From positions 159,640 to 223,639 of the forward strand of contig JAGBVR010000001.1 of the NCBI GenBank assembly GCA_017630215.1: a stretch of 64,000 nucleotides of DNA, given 5' to 3'. Made by a program: the position numbers and the translations under genes. The notes below the pieces were generated by a model. The model saw nothing but the letters and a program-made list of their open reading frames with translations, had not been told where the DNA came from and searched no databases. Source of the stretch: Bacteroidales bacterium. Lineage in GTDB: Bacteria > Bacteroidota > Bacteroidia > Bacteroidales > UBA932. This document shows positions 18,249 to 26,344 of this stretch, piece after piece; position 1 is the first letter of the stretch; each line of letters starts with the position of its first letter.

Positions 18249-18754
18249 ATGAAGAATTACAGATTAGCCGTCGATGAAAACGGCTCTCCGTTCGTCCTGA
18301 ACAGCAAAGGATCAATCGATTTCGGGTACATCACAGAGGAAATGAACCTGTCACCTGCTCCTATCAGGGTTGCTGAAGGAGATGAAAGTTATGGTCTTGC
18401 GCATATGGTCAAGAATCATTCTGATCAATTATCCCAATGTGGATTTGCTGACGTGCCAGCATTCGTGGAATATGTGACAGAACACTTTACAACAATCAAA
18501 GAAGGACATACCGGATCATATCTTCTGGAAGTTAATGAAGACAGGAACCATACATTATTCATATCCTTGTCCAGAACAGAAGATTATTGGAAAGTGATCA
18601 GTGGAGGAGTGTTCAGGCTGAAATATTCCAGAAATAAGAAAATGTCTATTCCGTACCCGCAATCCGGATGCCTGAACCTGTCCTTCAGGCAAAGGTTCCT
18701 GCTTCTGGTGAGATTCAACAGGACTCAACCGAAGCGAGCGGGAATTCCTTATAG
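18249..18754 (+). pseudogene. Frameshifted PBECR-type (barnase/EndoU/colicin-like) nuclease-domain gene
   Basis: From the ATG at 18249 the frame reads 'IDFGYITEEMNLSPAPIRVAEGDESYGLAHMVKNH..' and 'YWKVISGGVFR', which recalls the PBECR toxin domains carried at the ends of phage and conjugative-element proteins in Bacteroidales; the family call is from memory. After about residue 130, at AATAAGAAAATG (18632-18643), the expected continuation (ENVYSVPAIRMPEPV..ASGNSL, stop at 18752-18754) lies in another frame, so one base has been lost. Unshifted translation runs on to 18926 with junk and overlaps the next gene. It is the only plus-strand gene inside the array and starts about 94 bases from the P2 enhancer, so it looks like acquired cargo. 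Confidence 0.6.
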
Positions 18755-18830
18755 ACCTTTTCTGCCTGCAAATATATCAAAATTCATTCAAAATCAATGC
18801 TTTGGTCTGAATCTTTTATTGATATACCGA

Positions 18831-20369
18831 TTATTTCAGATATTTGCCAATAGTTTCCTTTGTCTGAGGAATGGAAGGTCGCAGATGCTCTCCGAAGTCT
18901 ACGATGACCCCTTCCTTGTTGATTAAGATATAGAACGGAATGCCGTGACCGGTATGGAGAATCGGGTCGAGCCCCAGTCGCTGTTCATCAGTGAGATGGT
19001 AGGTTTCGATGTTGGTGGCGAAAGGATTGGTACCGTCCGAACCGTTGTCAAGATAGAAATTTACGATGCGTAGAGGCTGGTCCTTATATGCTTCTGCCAT
19101 TTCGACCTGGAACGGTATCTCATGCCTTGTACCAGGGCACCATGTCGCACCTACTTGTATATAAATGACCTTGTCTTCGTTACCGGCTATCACCGATCTC
19201 ATCAGTTTCAGACCCTCATTCTCCTTAACCAAGGCCATCTGTCCCTCTCGCGGACGGTCAGCATGCAGAATCGCATCAGAAAGAATCTTAGGGTTTTCTG
19301 CGTATGCTTTCTTGATAACGTATCTGTCTCTTGTATTCAGTTTCAACAGAGGAAAGGTAACAGTCTCATTGAACTCCCTGAAATGCTTCTCGAAACTCTC
19401 TGTATCATTCGCTTCCAGCATCTGGTTATAAAAATGAGAGGTAAGCATCTGAAGCAGCATCTTGTTCTTTGTTCTTTTCCTGAGAAAACGCATCAAAGAT
19501 GTGTTGTCAGCCATCATTAAACCCGCCTCTTCAGGATCCATATCATGCAGAAGCCAATAGTTGATATTCGACGAAAGCTCAAAAAGGTTGCTCGGCATAC
19601 AGTCCGGACTGAATAGCCCTGCAGCATCCTTGACACGAAAATAATCCGACACATCCTCTCCGGCATTCTTATACGACAGCAACCCCTGTATAAGTCTGGA
19701 ATAATAATCCGCCTCGATTTCTTTACGGCAGAGCGCCTCCAGTTCCTTGCTTGGATGCTTCTCCTTTATAAATGCCTCAAGCCTTGAAAGATGGTAAGCC
19801 AACTTTTCTTTCAATGCCTCGCTCAAACTTGCCGCATCCTTATACTTTCTTACAGGAGTCCCATCTGCAGCTACCTCATAATTGCCATGTGACGGCCAGT
19901 CATGGCTAAGATAATAGAACATATGGAACTCGTTCATCTTGATATTGTTATCCGCTCCATTTCCAGAAAAATGCACCTTCCCAAGTTCGGAGAAGTCTAA
20001 CTCAACATGAATCGAGTCGCCTGGACAAACGACCATATGATCGACATACGGAGCCATCGAAACCGTACGCGGTGCATACGGCAGCACAGAAAATCCGAAC
20101 CTATCTTCATATATCAAGGAAGTCTGCCTATTGTCTACTCTGTCGTAGAAAGGTATAGTAATCCCGACCTCTGTGACATTGGGATAGATATCACGATTGG
20201 CAATATGTCCAGTAATCACCGCAGGTTTCGAGTAATATGCCTCATCTCCCTCAATGTTTTCTGTGCTGAATACAAAATCAGCGGGTTCGCTTATAACATT
20301 ATGTCTGCACGCACATAACAGAGTGCATGCAGAAAGAAACAGCGTCTTTATATTACTTCTTATTCTCAT
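18831..20369 (-). CDS. TlpA/thioredoxin-like lipoprotein with a single-cysteine active site
   Basis: 512 residues with lipobox 'CTLLCAC' (mature Cys near 21). The N-terminal half resembles the DUF4369-type domain of Bacteroidota TlpA-like proteins, the middle is helical, and the last 140 residues have a thioredoxin fold ('YIQVGATWCPGTRHEIP', 'GIPFYILINKEGVIVDF'). The usual WCxxC is WCPGT, so one redox cysteine is missing and disulfide exchange is unlikely in the normal form. It lies inside the permease array, between C and B, on the array strand, and overlaps the RhuM pseudogene by 17 bases. It may be part of the inserted cargo. Confidence 0.82.
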   Translation of the reverse strand: MRIRSNIKTLFLSACTLLCACRHNVISEPADFVFSTENIEGDEAYYSKPAVITGHIANRDIYPNVTEVGITIPFYDRVDNRQTSLIYEDRFGFSVLPYAPRTVSMAPYVDHMVVCPGDSIHVELDFSELGKVHFSGNGADNNIKMNEFHMFYYLSHDWPSHGNYEVAADGTPVRKYKDAASLSEALKEKLAYHLSRLEAFIKEKHPSKELEALCRKEIEADYYSRLIQGLLSYKNAGEDVSDYFRVKDAAGLFSPDCMPSNLFELSSNINYWLLHDMDPEEAGLMMADNTSLMRFLRKRTKNKMLLQMLTSHFYNQMLEANDTESFEKHFREFNETVTFPLLKLNTRDRYVIKKAYAENPKILSDAILHADRPREGQMALVKENEGLKLMRSVIAGNEDKVIYIQVGATWCPGTRHEIPFQVEMAEAYKDQPLRIVNFYLDNGSDGTNPFATNIETYHLTDEQRLGLDPILHTGHGIPFYILINKEGVIVDFGEHLRPSIPQTKETIGKYLK

Positions 20370-20741
20370 TACAAAATAGCATCAATTTCTCAAATTCACT
20401 TTCGGCAAATGCCTTTGCCACCTCAGTAGATACTTTGCCGATGTTGTTCAATAAATCATACTCGTTAAACTGTAGAAATGCATCTAACTTTTTAGACCCT
20501 CCCATCGGAGGCAGTTGCCGAGAAATACTCGGTAACTGAACTCTCTTCGAGTTCTCCCTCTTGAAATATATGCTTGAGATGAAGGCTGATATTGTCAGAG
20601 GAACATTCAAACAGTACTCCCATCAACTTCTGACTTAACCATATAGTCTCATCCTGAAGCCTTACCTCTATTCCATCCTCTTGTGCCTGAATTGTAAAAG
20701 TCAGGAACTCTGCTGTTGCGAATCTTTAATGTCCTATTCAT
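20353..20741 (-). pseudogene. RhuM-family (virulence protein/ORF6N-like) pseudogene
   Basis: The ATG at 20741 opens 'MNRTLKIRNS'. The frame then breaks, probably by loss of 5 bases in a CAGCA repeat, and continues as 'AEFLTFTIQAQEDGIEVRL..SSDNISLHLKHIFQEGELEESS..EYFSATASDGR'. After a stop and a large internal deletion it resumes with 'KLDAFLQFNEYDLLNNIGKVSTEVAKAFAESEFEKL'. Both parts match the two ends of RhuM as I remember them; intact RhuM is about 330 residues. A -7 box TATCTTTG (20774-20767) survives upstream. It lies directly downstream of permease C. Confidence 0.75.
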
Positions 20742-20816
20742 AGACTATTTATCTAATAGTATATGGCAAAGATAAGTAATTTGTTTCGTCTTATTTCCAG
20801 TATGTCATGTTATACT

Positions 20817-23096
20817 TTATTCCTTCTTCAGCGCCTCTGCAGGGTTGGTGCGCATGAGACGGATAGTCTGGAGGGAAACTGCAGCGATGGTAGCCAGCAG
20901 CGTAATGAGTATTGCCACAGCATAGATGCCAGGAGAATTTGCAATCCTGATCACATATGACTGCAGCCAATGGCTGACATACATATATGCCAAAGGGACT
21001 CCGATCAAGGCTCCAAACAAGACTGGGAATATGAATCCCCATATTGTTTCCCAGAAGATTTCCCTGCGCGATATTCCTAATACTTTACGTATGGCTGTGT
21101 CATGTGTGTGCAGGTGCGAGTAGTAACTGCTCAACGCCGTCAACGCCATGATTGTCAGGATTATGCAGAGGAGTGAAAATCCTCCGATTATCATACACGA
21201 ATTCCGCTCGGTGGTAAAGCTTTCCTTTACCATATCCTTCAATATCTTTACTGGATTGGCTGAAACATATCTATCCTCCATTGCTTCATCAAAGGCTTTG
21301 ACAATCTGATCTTTTGCATCGTGAATATCTCCGTTCACTTCTACCAGAAGCCAACCAATTCTTCCTTCTCTTTTTGTCAGATCGATGCATACGGCACCGT
21401 CAGTGATTGTTGCTGAATTGCCGAATTTGAAGTCACTTACAATGCCACCGTAGTGGTGTTTGATACTCTCTTTATCAACTCCGTTGCTTTCATACAAAGA
21501 TTCTATAATTCCTTGACTGCTTTTGGTAAAGTATGTATTCTCGTCATTATTGAAATCCTCAAGAATCTCTATCCCAAGTATTGATAAAGCCTCCCTGTCG
21601 CATTCCAATTCATAAGCGGAAATATGCGACTTCTTGTCTTTTATCCCTAGAGATCTTCTAGCATGCGAATATGATATAGGCGCCGAACTATATCGTCCTA
21701 CTCTATTTACACATGGCAGACTCTCCAGAATATTATATAGATCCACATCATCGTAATAATCATCTACCTCTATCAGGTCTTCCGTCCGGTATCCCAATGG
21801 TGTATTGATCATCTTTCGAGTCTGAAGATACATTACCAGAGAAATAGAAATAATTGTGATACATATTCCAGCCTGTACAGCAATGAAAACTCTGCCGAGA
21901 ATCATCTTGTCTTTCTTGAGACTTTCGCCTTTGATGACTTCTATCGGCTTTACTTTTCCCATACTGAATGCAGGAACGAGTGCTGCGATTACAGAGCATA
22001 AAATGATGACAACAGTTCCCCAGAGGATTTCCGTATTATTGCTGAATATGTCTATTTCGCTTCTTAGCAGTAATGACACATGCTTCTCCACTCCTACTGC
22101 GATTAACGCACCTGCAGCAAATGCCACAGATGTCAGCAGCAATGACTCAGCCAACAGACGTCTCATTATCTCCCACCTGGACGTACCAAGGAGCATTCTG
22201 GTGGCAATCTCCTTGGCTCTGAATCTCGAAAATGCTAATGTCAGGAAGATATAGTTCAATAGTGAAAATATCAGAAGTATAACACACACCGATATGAATT
22301 TCTTCTGCTGATTCAAATCTGAGAGATTCTGGAAGGGATCCGGGGCTCCGATGTTGACATCCAGCTCGTCAAATCTTGTGAATTTCAGCTCCGGTACTAA
22401 CCTTGATTTAAAGAACTCGTCGGTAGAATTGTAATATATATCATGAGCAAGCTTGCTGATGTCCGGACTACCATTGAATCTGACCAGATTTACAGCTCCT
22501 CTCCAGCCGCCTCTAGTCTCTATTGATGGGATAAGCCGCTCATTTACAAGTATATCTGTATTAAGTATCTGTGTATTCTTTACGTCCTTGAAGATACCCG
22601 TGACTATGAGATTTCTAATAGTACCATCATAATCAAACTCAATAGTCCTTCCTATAGGATTCTCTCCCGGGAAGTATCTTTCTGCAAATGATTCAGATAT
22701 GACAGCAGAGAATTCTTGTTTGAGCACTTCATCCGCATTTCCGGAAATCAATTTGTAAGGAAGGAACTCAAAGAAGTTATCTGAAACCCACATTGGATAG
22801 CGTTCTATTTGTTCGCCCTCCATGAAGACTCCTATATATGCATTGCAAAATTGGCAAAACTCCCTGACTTCCGGATATCTGGAAAATTCCTCAGCCAAGA
22901 AAGTAAATGATGTGGCACCTCCTGTATTGTGGCATAAGTATATCTCATCCTTATCCTTTATCTCCCTGTCGTATGATAAATTCTTGATCACATACGAACT
23001 CATCAGGATTATAAAGGCAAGGGACACACTTAGCCCCACCATCTCGATGACGGTATACACTTTGTTTCTTGAAAGGAATCTTATGTAGCTTTTCAT
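20817..23096 (-). CDS. Permease C: FtsX/MacB-type ABC permease, subtype 1
   Basis: 759 residues, the second shortest of the ten. It starts MKSYIRFLSRNKVYTVIEMV, the most changed N-terminus within subtype 1, and carries 'LNYIFLTLAFSRFRAKEIATRMLLGT'. The end, LMRTNPAEALKKE, is normal. In the array order it follows D (subtype 2), but 755 bases with a toxin-like gene and a small-RNA candidate now separate the two. The downstream flank shares GACATACTGGAAA with the flank downstream of D, and RhuM has landed there. Confidence 0.91.
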   Translation of the reverse strand: MKSYIRFLSRNKVYTVIEMVGLSVSLAFIILMSSYVIKNLSYDREIKDKDEIYLCHNTGGATSFTFLAEEFSRYPEVREFCQFCNAYIGVFMEGEQIERYPMWVSDNFFEFLPYKLISGNADEVLKQEFSAVISESFAERYFPGENPIGRTIEFDYDGTIRNLIVTGIFKDVKNTQILNTDILVNERLIPSIETRGGWRGAVNLVRFNGSPDISKLAHDIYYNSTDEFFKSRLVPELKFTRFDELDVNIGAPDPFQNLSDLNQQKKFISVCVILLIFSLLNYIFLTLAFSRFRAKEIATRMLLGTSRWEIMRRLLAESLLLTSVAFAAGALIAVGVEKHVSLLLRSEIDIFSNNTEILWGTVVIILCSVIAALVPAFSMGKVKPIEVIKGESLKKDKMILGRVFIAVQAGICITIISISLVMYLQTRKMINTPLGYRTEDLIEVDDYYDDVDLYNILESLPCVNRVGRYSSAPISYSHARRSLGIKDKKSHISAYELECDREALSILGIEILEDFNNDENTYFTKSSQGIIESLYESNGVDKESIKHHYGGIVSDFKFGNSATITDGAVCIDLTKREGRIGWLLVEVNGDIHDAKDQIVKAFDEAMEDRYVSANPVKILKDMVKESFTTERNSCMIIGGFSLLCIILTIMALTALSSYYSHLHTHDTAIRKVLGISRREIFWETIWGFIFPVLFGALIGVPLAYMYVSHWLQSYVIRIANSPGIYAVAILITLLATIAAVSLQTIRLMRTNPAEALKKE

Positions 23097-23158
23097 TTAT
23101 TTGTATGTCATTTTACTTTTTCAATAAACTGTCATACTGAAGACTAAATGGTTTATGA

Positions 23159-23189
23159 TTTGCTTTTATAATGAAAATAACTATCTTTG
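23159..23189 (+). promoter_or_regulatory. Strong Bacteroidota housekeeping promoter for a small RNA
   Basis: TTTG (23159-23162), 19 bases, then TATCTTTG (23182-23189): a perfect -33/-7 pair on the plus strand. No reading frame follows, but a hairpin at 23256-23280 does, so it should produce a short transcript. Confidence 0.75.
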
Positions 23190-23194
23190 CAGAG

Positions 23195-23290
23195 AAAGAT
23201 GAGAGTTGCATATAGGCGCGATAACATCAAGCTCCGCAGCCGTCTAGTTATACGAGGCCGTAAGTTCAATGCTTACGGCCTTAGTGTTTC
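23195..23290 (+). ncRNA. Probable small RNA of about 95 nt
   Basis: Bounded by the promoter 23159-23189 and the hairpin 23256-23280. Inside, GGCGCG can pair with CGC-AGCC around a short loop, so the RNA is probably structured. Its 3' end overlaps the end of the toxin-like gene read from the opposite strand, which allows antisense contact over about 15-20 bases. I do not assign it to a known family; a covariance-model search would decide. Confidence 0.5.
23256..23280. terminator. Hairpin shared by the small RNA and the toxin-like gene
   Basis: GGCCGTAAG pairs perfectly with CTTACGGCC across a 7-base loop. The stop codon of the minus-strand gene (23275-23273) lies inside the right arm. On the plus strand a weakly T-rich tail follows. 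Confidence 0.6.
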
Positions 23291-23752
23291 TAGTTTGGTT
23301 TCAATTTCTCTTCTTGTCTGATATCTTGCATTCACTCTGACTGCCTTCCCATAGAATACTACATAACAATCCGTAATCATGCATGATGTAAAATCGGTTT
23401 TCCTCCTTGAAATGTATTTGGATAGTGAAAATGAGTCAAGATGCATTACGTGTTCATCAAGGTCTATAACGACAATCTTACATCCTTGTCTCTTTGCAGA
23501 CTTGAATCCAGCTGTTATCCCTTTCTCGCTCATTACACCCTTTCTGTCACCCAATTCTTCACAAATTGTATACTCCGGATTCTTATGCCCGATAGCATAC
23601 GTATGAGGATTTATGCGTATACTGATCTCATCATATGACCGCAGAATAGCTCTGGCAGCCCTTATGTTGCTGCCTAACTCACTTTTGTCTGCATTGATAC
23701 TGATTAAGAGACGTTCCCCGAACTCCTCATCCAACAAATACTCAGTCTCCAT
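23273..23752 (-). CDS. Orphan CdiA C-terminal-like (tRNase-type) toxin domain protein
   Basis: 159 residues, no signal peptide. The core 'HKNPEYTICEELGDRKGVMSEKGITAGFKSAKRQGCKIVVIDLDEH', shown here only to locate it (about 55-101), and 'CYVVFYGKAVRV' resemble the toxin domains fused to MuF phage proteins and CdiA in Bacteroidales; this recognition is from memory. Here it is free-standing, without a delivery domain and without an evident immunity gene. It has its own consensus promoter (23776-23807) and lies between permeases D and C. It may be a captured toxin, an antidote-like decoy or a domesticated nuclease. Confidence 0.6.
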   Translation of the reverse strand: METEYLLDEEFGERLLISINADKSELGSNIRAARAILRSYDEISIRINPHTYAIGHKNPEYTICEELGDRKGVMSEKGITAGFKSAKRQGCKIVVIDLDEHVMHLDSFSLSKYISRRKTDFTSCMITDCYVVFYGKAVRVNARYQTRREIETKLETLRP

Positions 23753-23775
23753 ACATTAAGAATATGTTTCAGCGA

Positions 23776-23807
23776 CAAATGTAGGAATCCTTTTCTGTAT
23801 AATCAAA
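23776..23807 (-). promoter_or_regulatory. Housekeeping promoter of the CdiA-CT-like gene
   Basis: On the minus strand TTTG (23807-23804), 20 bases, TACATTTG (23783-23776). The gene therefore does not depend on transcription of the array. Confidence 0.7.
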
Positions 23808-23851
23808 CCTATTTAGTTTCCAGTATGTCAAAGAACTTTTCGTGTTATATT

Positions 23852-26191
23852 TTACTCCTTCTTCAACGCCTCTGCAGGGTTGGTGCGGGCTGCACGGCTG
23901 ACCTGCACAAAAACTGCTGAGAGTGAAATGATTACAGATATGGCCATTGCAAGAGCATATACCCACCACTTGTTGTCGATCCTGTATACAAATTCTTCAA
24001 GGTATCTCCCGCAGGCATAGATTGCTATCGGGAGCGCAATTATACAGGAAACCAGGACAATACGCATATATCTCCATGTGCTGACAAGCGTTTCAGAGCG
24101 AGCAGAGCTACCGTATATTTTTCGAATCGCTATGTCTGAGGTACTTTCAGATGAATAATAAGTGCTCATAGCAAGCAGACCCATAAAGGATAATATGATG
24201 GAAATCAGCATAAACAGATCCATTATCTTCGTCTGGTTATCAACTGTCTGAAGTTTCTTTGAAAGAAGATCTTTGATATATCCCGAATATGCAGGCTCCG
24301 TATATCGACCTTCCACAGATTCTACATATTTACGATATTCCTCATCTATCTTCTTTTTGTTGTCACCATGCTCACCAGTTGTTTTAATAAGCAATCCTGC
24401 GCCATTGGACATCCACGGAGAGAAATTTTTCGCATCCTGAATCTGTATATATGTAAGATAGCCCTCACTGTCGCGCAGGGCATCCAAAACAGCATAATCC
24501 TCCACAATTCCTCCGAATGTTATCGTTTCCTCACCTGCAAACAACGGGTGTTTTTCAATAAATCCAGCTTGAGATACCAGGGTGGAGTATGTCTGCTGAG
24601 GCATCCATATCGAATTCACAGTAGGATGGTTGTTAGCAGATGCTCTCTTGAAGTTATATAGGCGGAATGCGGTAGAGTCACATAGAATCATACCTATTTT
24701 GATCTCATTGCCTTCTCTGTCAAAAGTGTTAGTCTCAGTGGCTTGCCCAGGAAAACCTTCCGAAACACCAACTTCGCAGACAAAAGGAAGTTTCTTCAAT
24801 GCATTTTCAAGAGGCTCACGCCTATCGATGTCATTGACGTAAAGATAGTACAGATCACCAGTATCTGCCCCAACTGGCTTACTGATCATATGATTCATCT
24901 GTGACTGCATTGTAATGGCAAGCGCAATGAGCACAGTGGAAATGGTGTTCTGTAACAATATGAATGCTTTGCTGAATACTCTTTTATTGTCCCTTTTTAT
25001 ATCTCCCTTGATAACATACATTGGATGAACGGATATTCCTATGGAAGCAGGGATCAGGCCTGACACTACACCGACCAGAATAGCAGCGACTGCATATATA
25101 AGAATTGCGCCGAGGGAGTGGGAGACCTCTATGGGAATATCACTTCTGACCAGATTGTTGATGTAACCTTCAAGGACAATGGCGGTTACTATGGCAATGA
25201 TTCCACATATAAGGCTGATGCCGGCCGATTCAAATAAATATCTGTAAAACAACTTCTTCCTGCCAGCACCGATAATCATTCTTGAGGCAGTCTCCTTCAT
25301 TCTCTTTGTATACAGGGCCGTACTCAGATTCACAAAGTTAATGATTGCAGATGCAAACAGAAGGATCACGACAAACAACATAACCTTCAGCGACTTCAAG
25401 TCTGACTTGTTAAGCCACATATAGCCATACTTAGAAAAGAAGAGTTCTTTGCAGTTTACTATTATGCAGTCTGGCGACTTTAAGAATTCACCTTCTTCTG
25501 CAATTTTCTTCATTTCCTCCTCAATCTTAGGCTTAATCGTTTCAATATCAACGTCTTCTCTTAGCTTCAGAAATGGTATGGTGGTGCTATAGAATTTGAA
25601 TCTCTTCAGCCTTGAATTGATGTCGGAGTCGGGGTTGATGACTATGTCATAATCTTTGAATAAAGACTTCTTCTGCTCCTTCAGTACTGCGGCGACGACG
25701 AACTCTTTGTTTCTTAATATGACCTTTTTGCCAATGACTTCAACAGGGCCTCCGTTAGCATTAGCAAAGGACTCGCTTACAATTATATTTGATTTGTCAT
25801 CGAGCACATTGCAGGAACCATTCAAGAACTCAATTCCGAATATGTCAAAGAATCCCTTGTCTGCGCATATGGGCTTTGCCTGTATATTGATGCCGTCGCA
25901 TACGATATCCTGAAGTGGCATATCCAGATAACTTCCTGAGAGTTCGATCTCAGGAATATTGTCTCTTATCTTATCAGCGGCACCAAGATACAATCCGACT
26001 CGGGAAAATTCTCCAGTATCATATCCTAAGGAATATATCCTGTCATAATCCCTTATATTATGAGCAGTATTGAATTGTTGCCATACATAAGTGCCAATCA
26101 ATGTCACGAATGTAAGCGCAACGCTCAGCCCCACCGCCATGATCGTGGTGTACAGTTTGTTTCGGGAGAGGAATCTTAGGTATGATTTCAT
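23852..26191 (-). CDS. Permease D: FtsX/MacB-type ABC permease, subtype 2
   Basis: 779 residues from the ATG at 26191; an ATG 69 bases upstream is not conserved. Subtype 2 is marked by 'INFVNLSTALYTKRMKETASRMIIGAGR' and by an ending with 'RAARTNPAEALKKE'. It opens MKSYLRFLSRNKLYTTIMAV, closest to J (which has AIMAV). Its extracytoplasmic domains are Lys-rich and unlike those of its neighbours. In the original order it would pair with C (subtype 1). Confidence 0.91.
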   Translation of the reverse strand: MKSYLRFLSRNKLYTTIMAVGLSVALTFVTLIGTYVWQQFNTAHNIRDYDRIYSLGYDTGEFSRVGLYLGAADKIRDNIPEIELSGSYLDMPLQDIVCDGINIQAKPICADKGFFDIFGIEFLNGSCNVLDDKSNIIVSESFANANGGPVEVIGKKVILRNKEFVVAAVLKEQKKSLFKDYDIVINPDSDINSRLKRFKFYSTTIPFLKLREDVDIETIKPKIEEEMKKIAEEGEFLKSPDCIIVNCKELFFSKYGYMWLNKSDLKSLKVMLFVVILLFASAIINFVNLSTALYTKRMKETASRMIIGAGRKKLFYRYLFESAGISLICGIIAIVTAIVLEGYINNLVRSDIPIEVSHSLGAILIYAVAAILVGVVSGLIPASIGISVHPMYVIKGDIKRDNKRVFSKAFILLQNTISTVLIALAITMQSQMNHMISKPVGADTGDLYYLYVNDIDRREPLENALKKLPFVCEVGVSEGFPGQATETNTFDREGNEIKIGMILCDSTAFRLYNFKRASANNHPTVNSIWMPQQTYSTLVSQAGFIEKHPLFAGEETITFGGIVEDYAVLDALRDSEGYLTYIQIQDAKNFSPWMSNGAGLLIKTTGEHGDNKKKIDEEYRKYVESVEGRYTEPAYSGYIKDLLSKKLQTVDNQTKIMDLFMLISIILSFMGLLAMSTYYSSESTSDIAIRKIYGSSARSETLVSTWRYMRIVLVSCIIALPIAIYACGRYLEEFVYRIDNKWWVYALAMAISVIISLSAVFVQVSRAARTNPAEALKKE

Positions 26192-26248
26192 TGTCTTGTG
26201 TTTTGTTGCAGCACTTAAATGCCTGTATTTCAAATTGTTCCTTAAAGT

Positions 26249-26274
26249 GCGTGCTGCCATAGGGGAGCACGCAG
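26249..26274 (-). other. Covarying spacer hairpin, copy 2 (between D and E)
   Basis: TGCGTGCT pairs perfectly with AGCACGCA, the strongest stem of the set, about 58 bases before the start of D. On the mRNA strand it is followed by ACTTTAAGGAAC rather than a U-tract, so it is not a typical terminator. Confidence 0.55.
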
Positions 26275-26344
26275 ATAATGTAACTTGTTGTGCATCAGTG
26301 ATGTCGCTGTTGTGCCGTTATTGCCGTACAAAGCAGATATGGCG

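Noticed and set aside
23195-23290. tRNA gene
   Set aside because: No cloverleaf or T-arm sequence can be drawn; promoter and terminator fit a small RNA instead.
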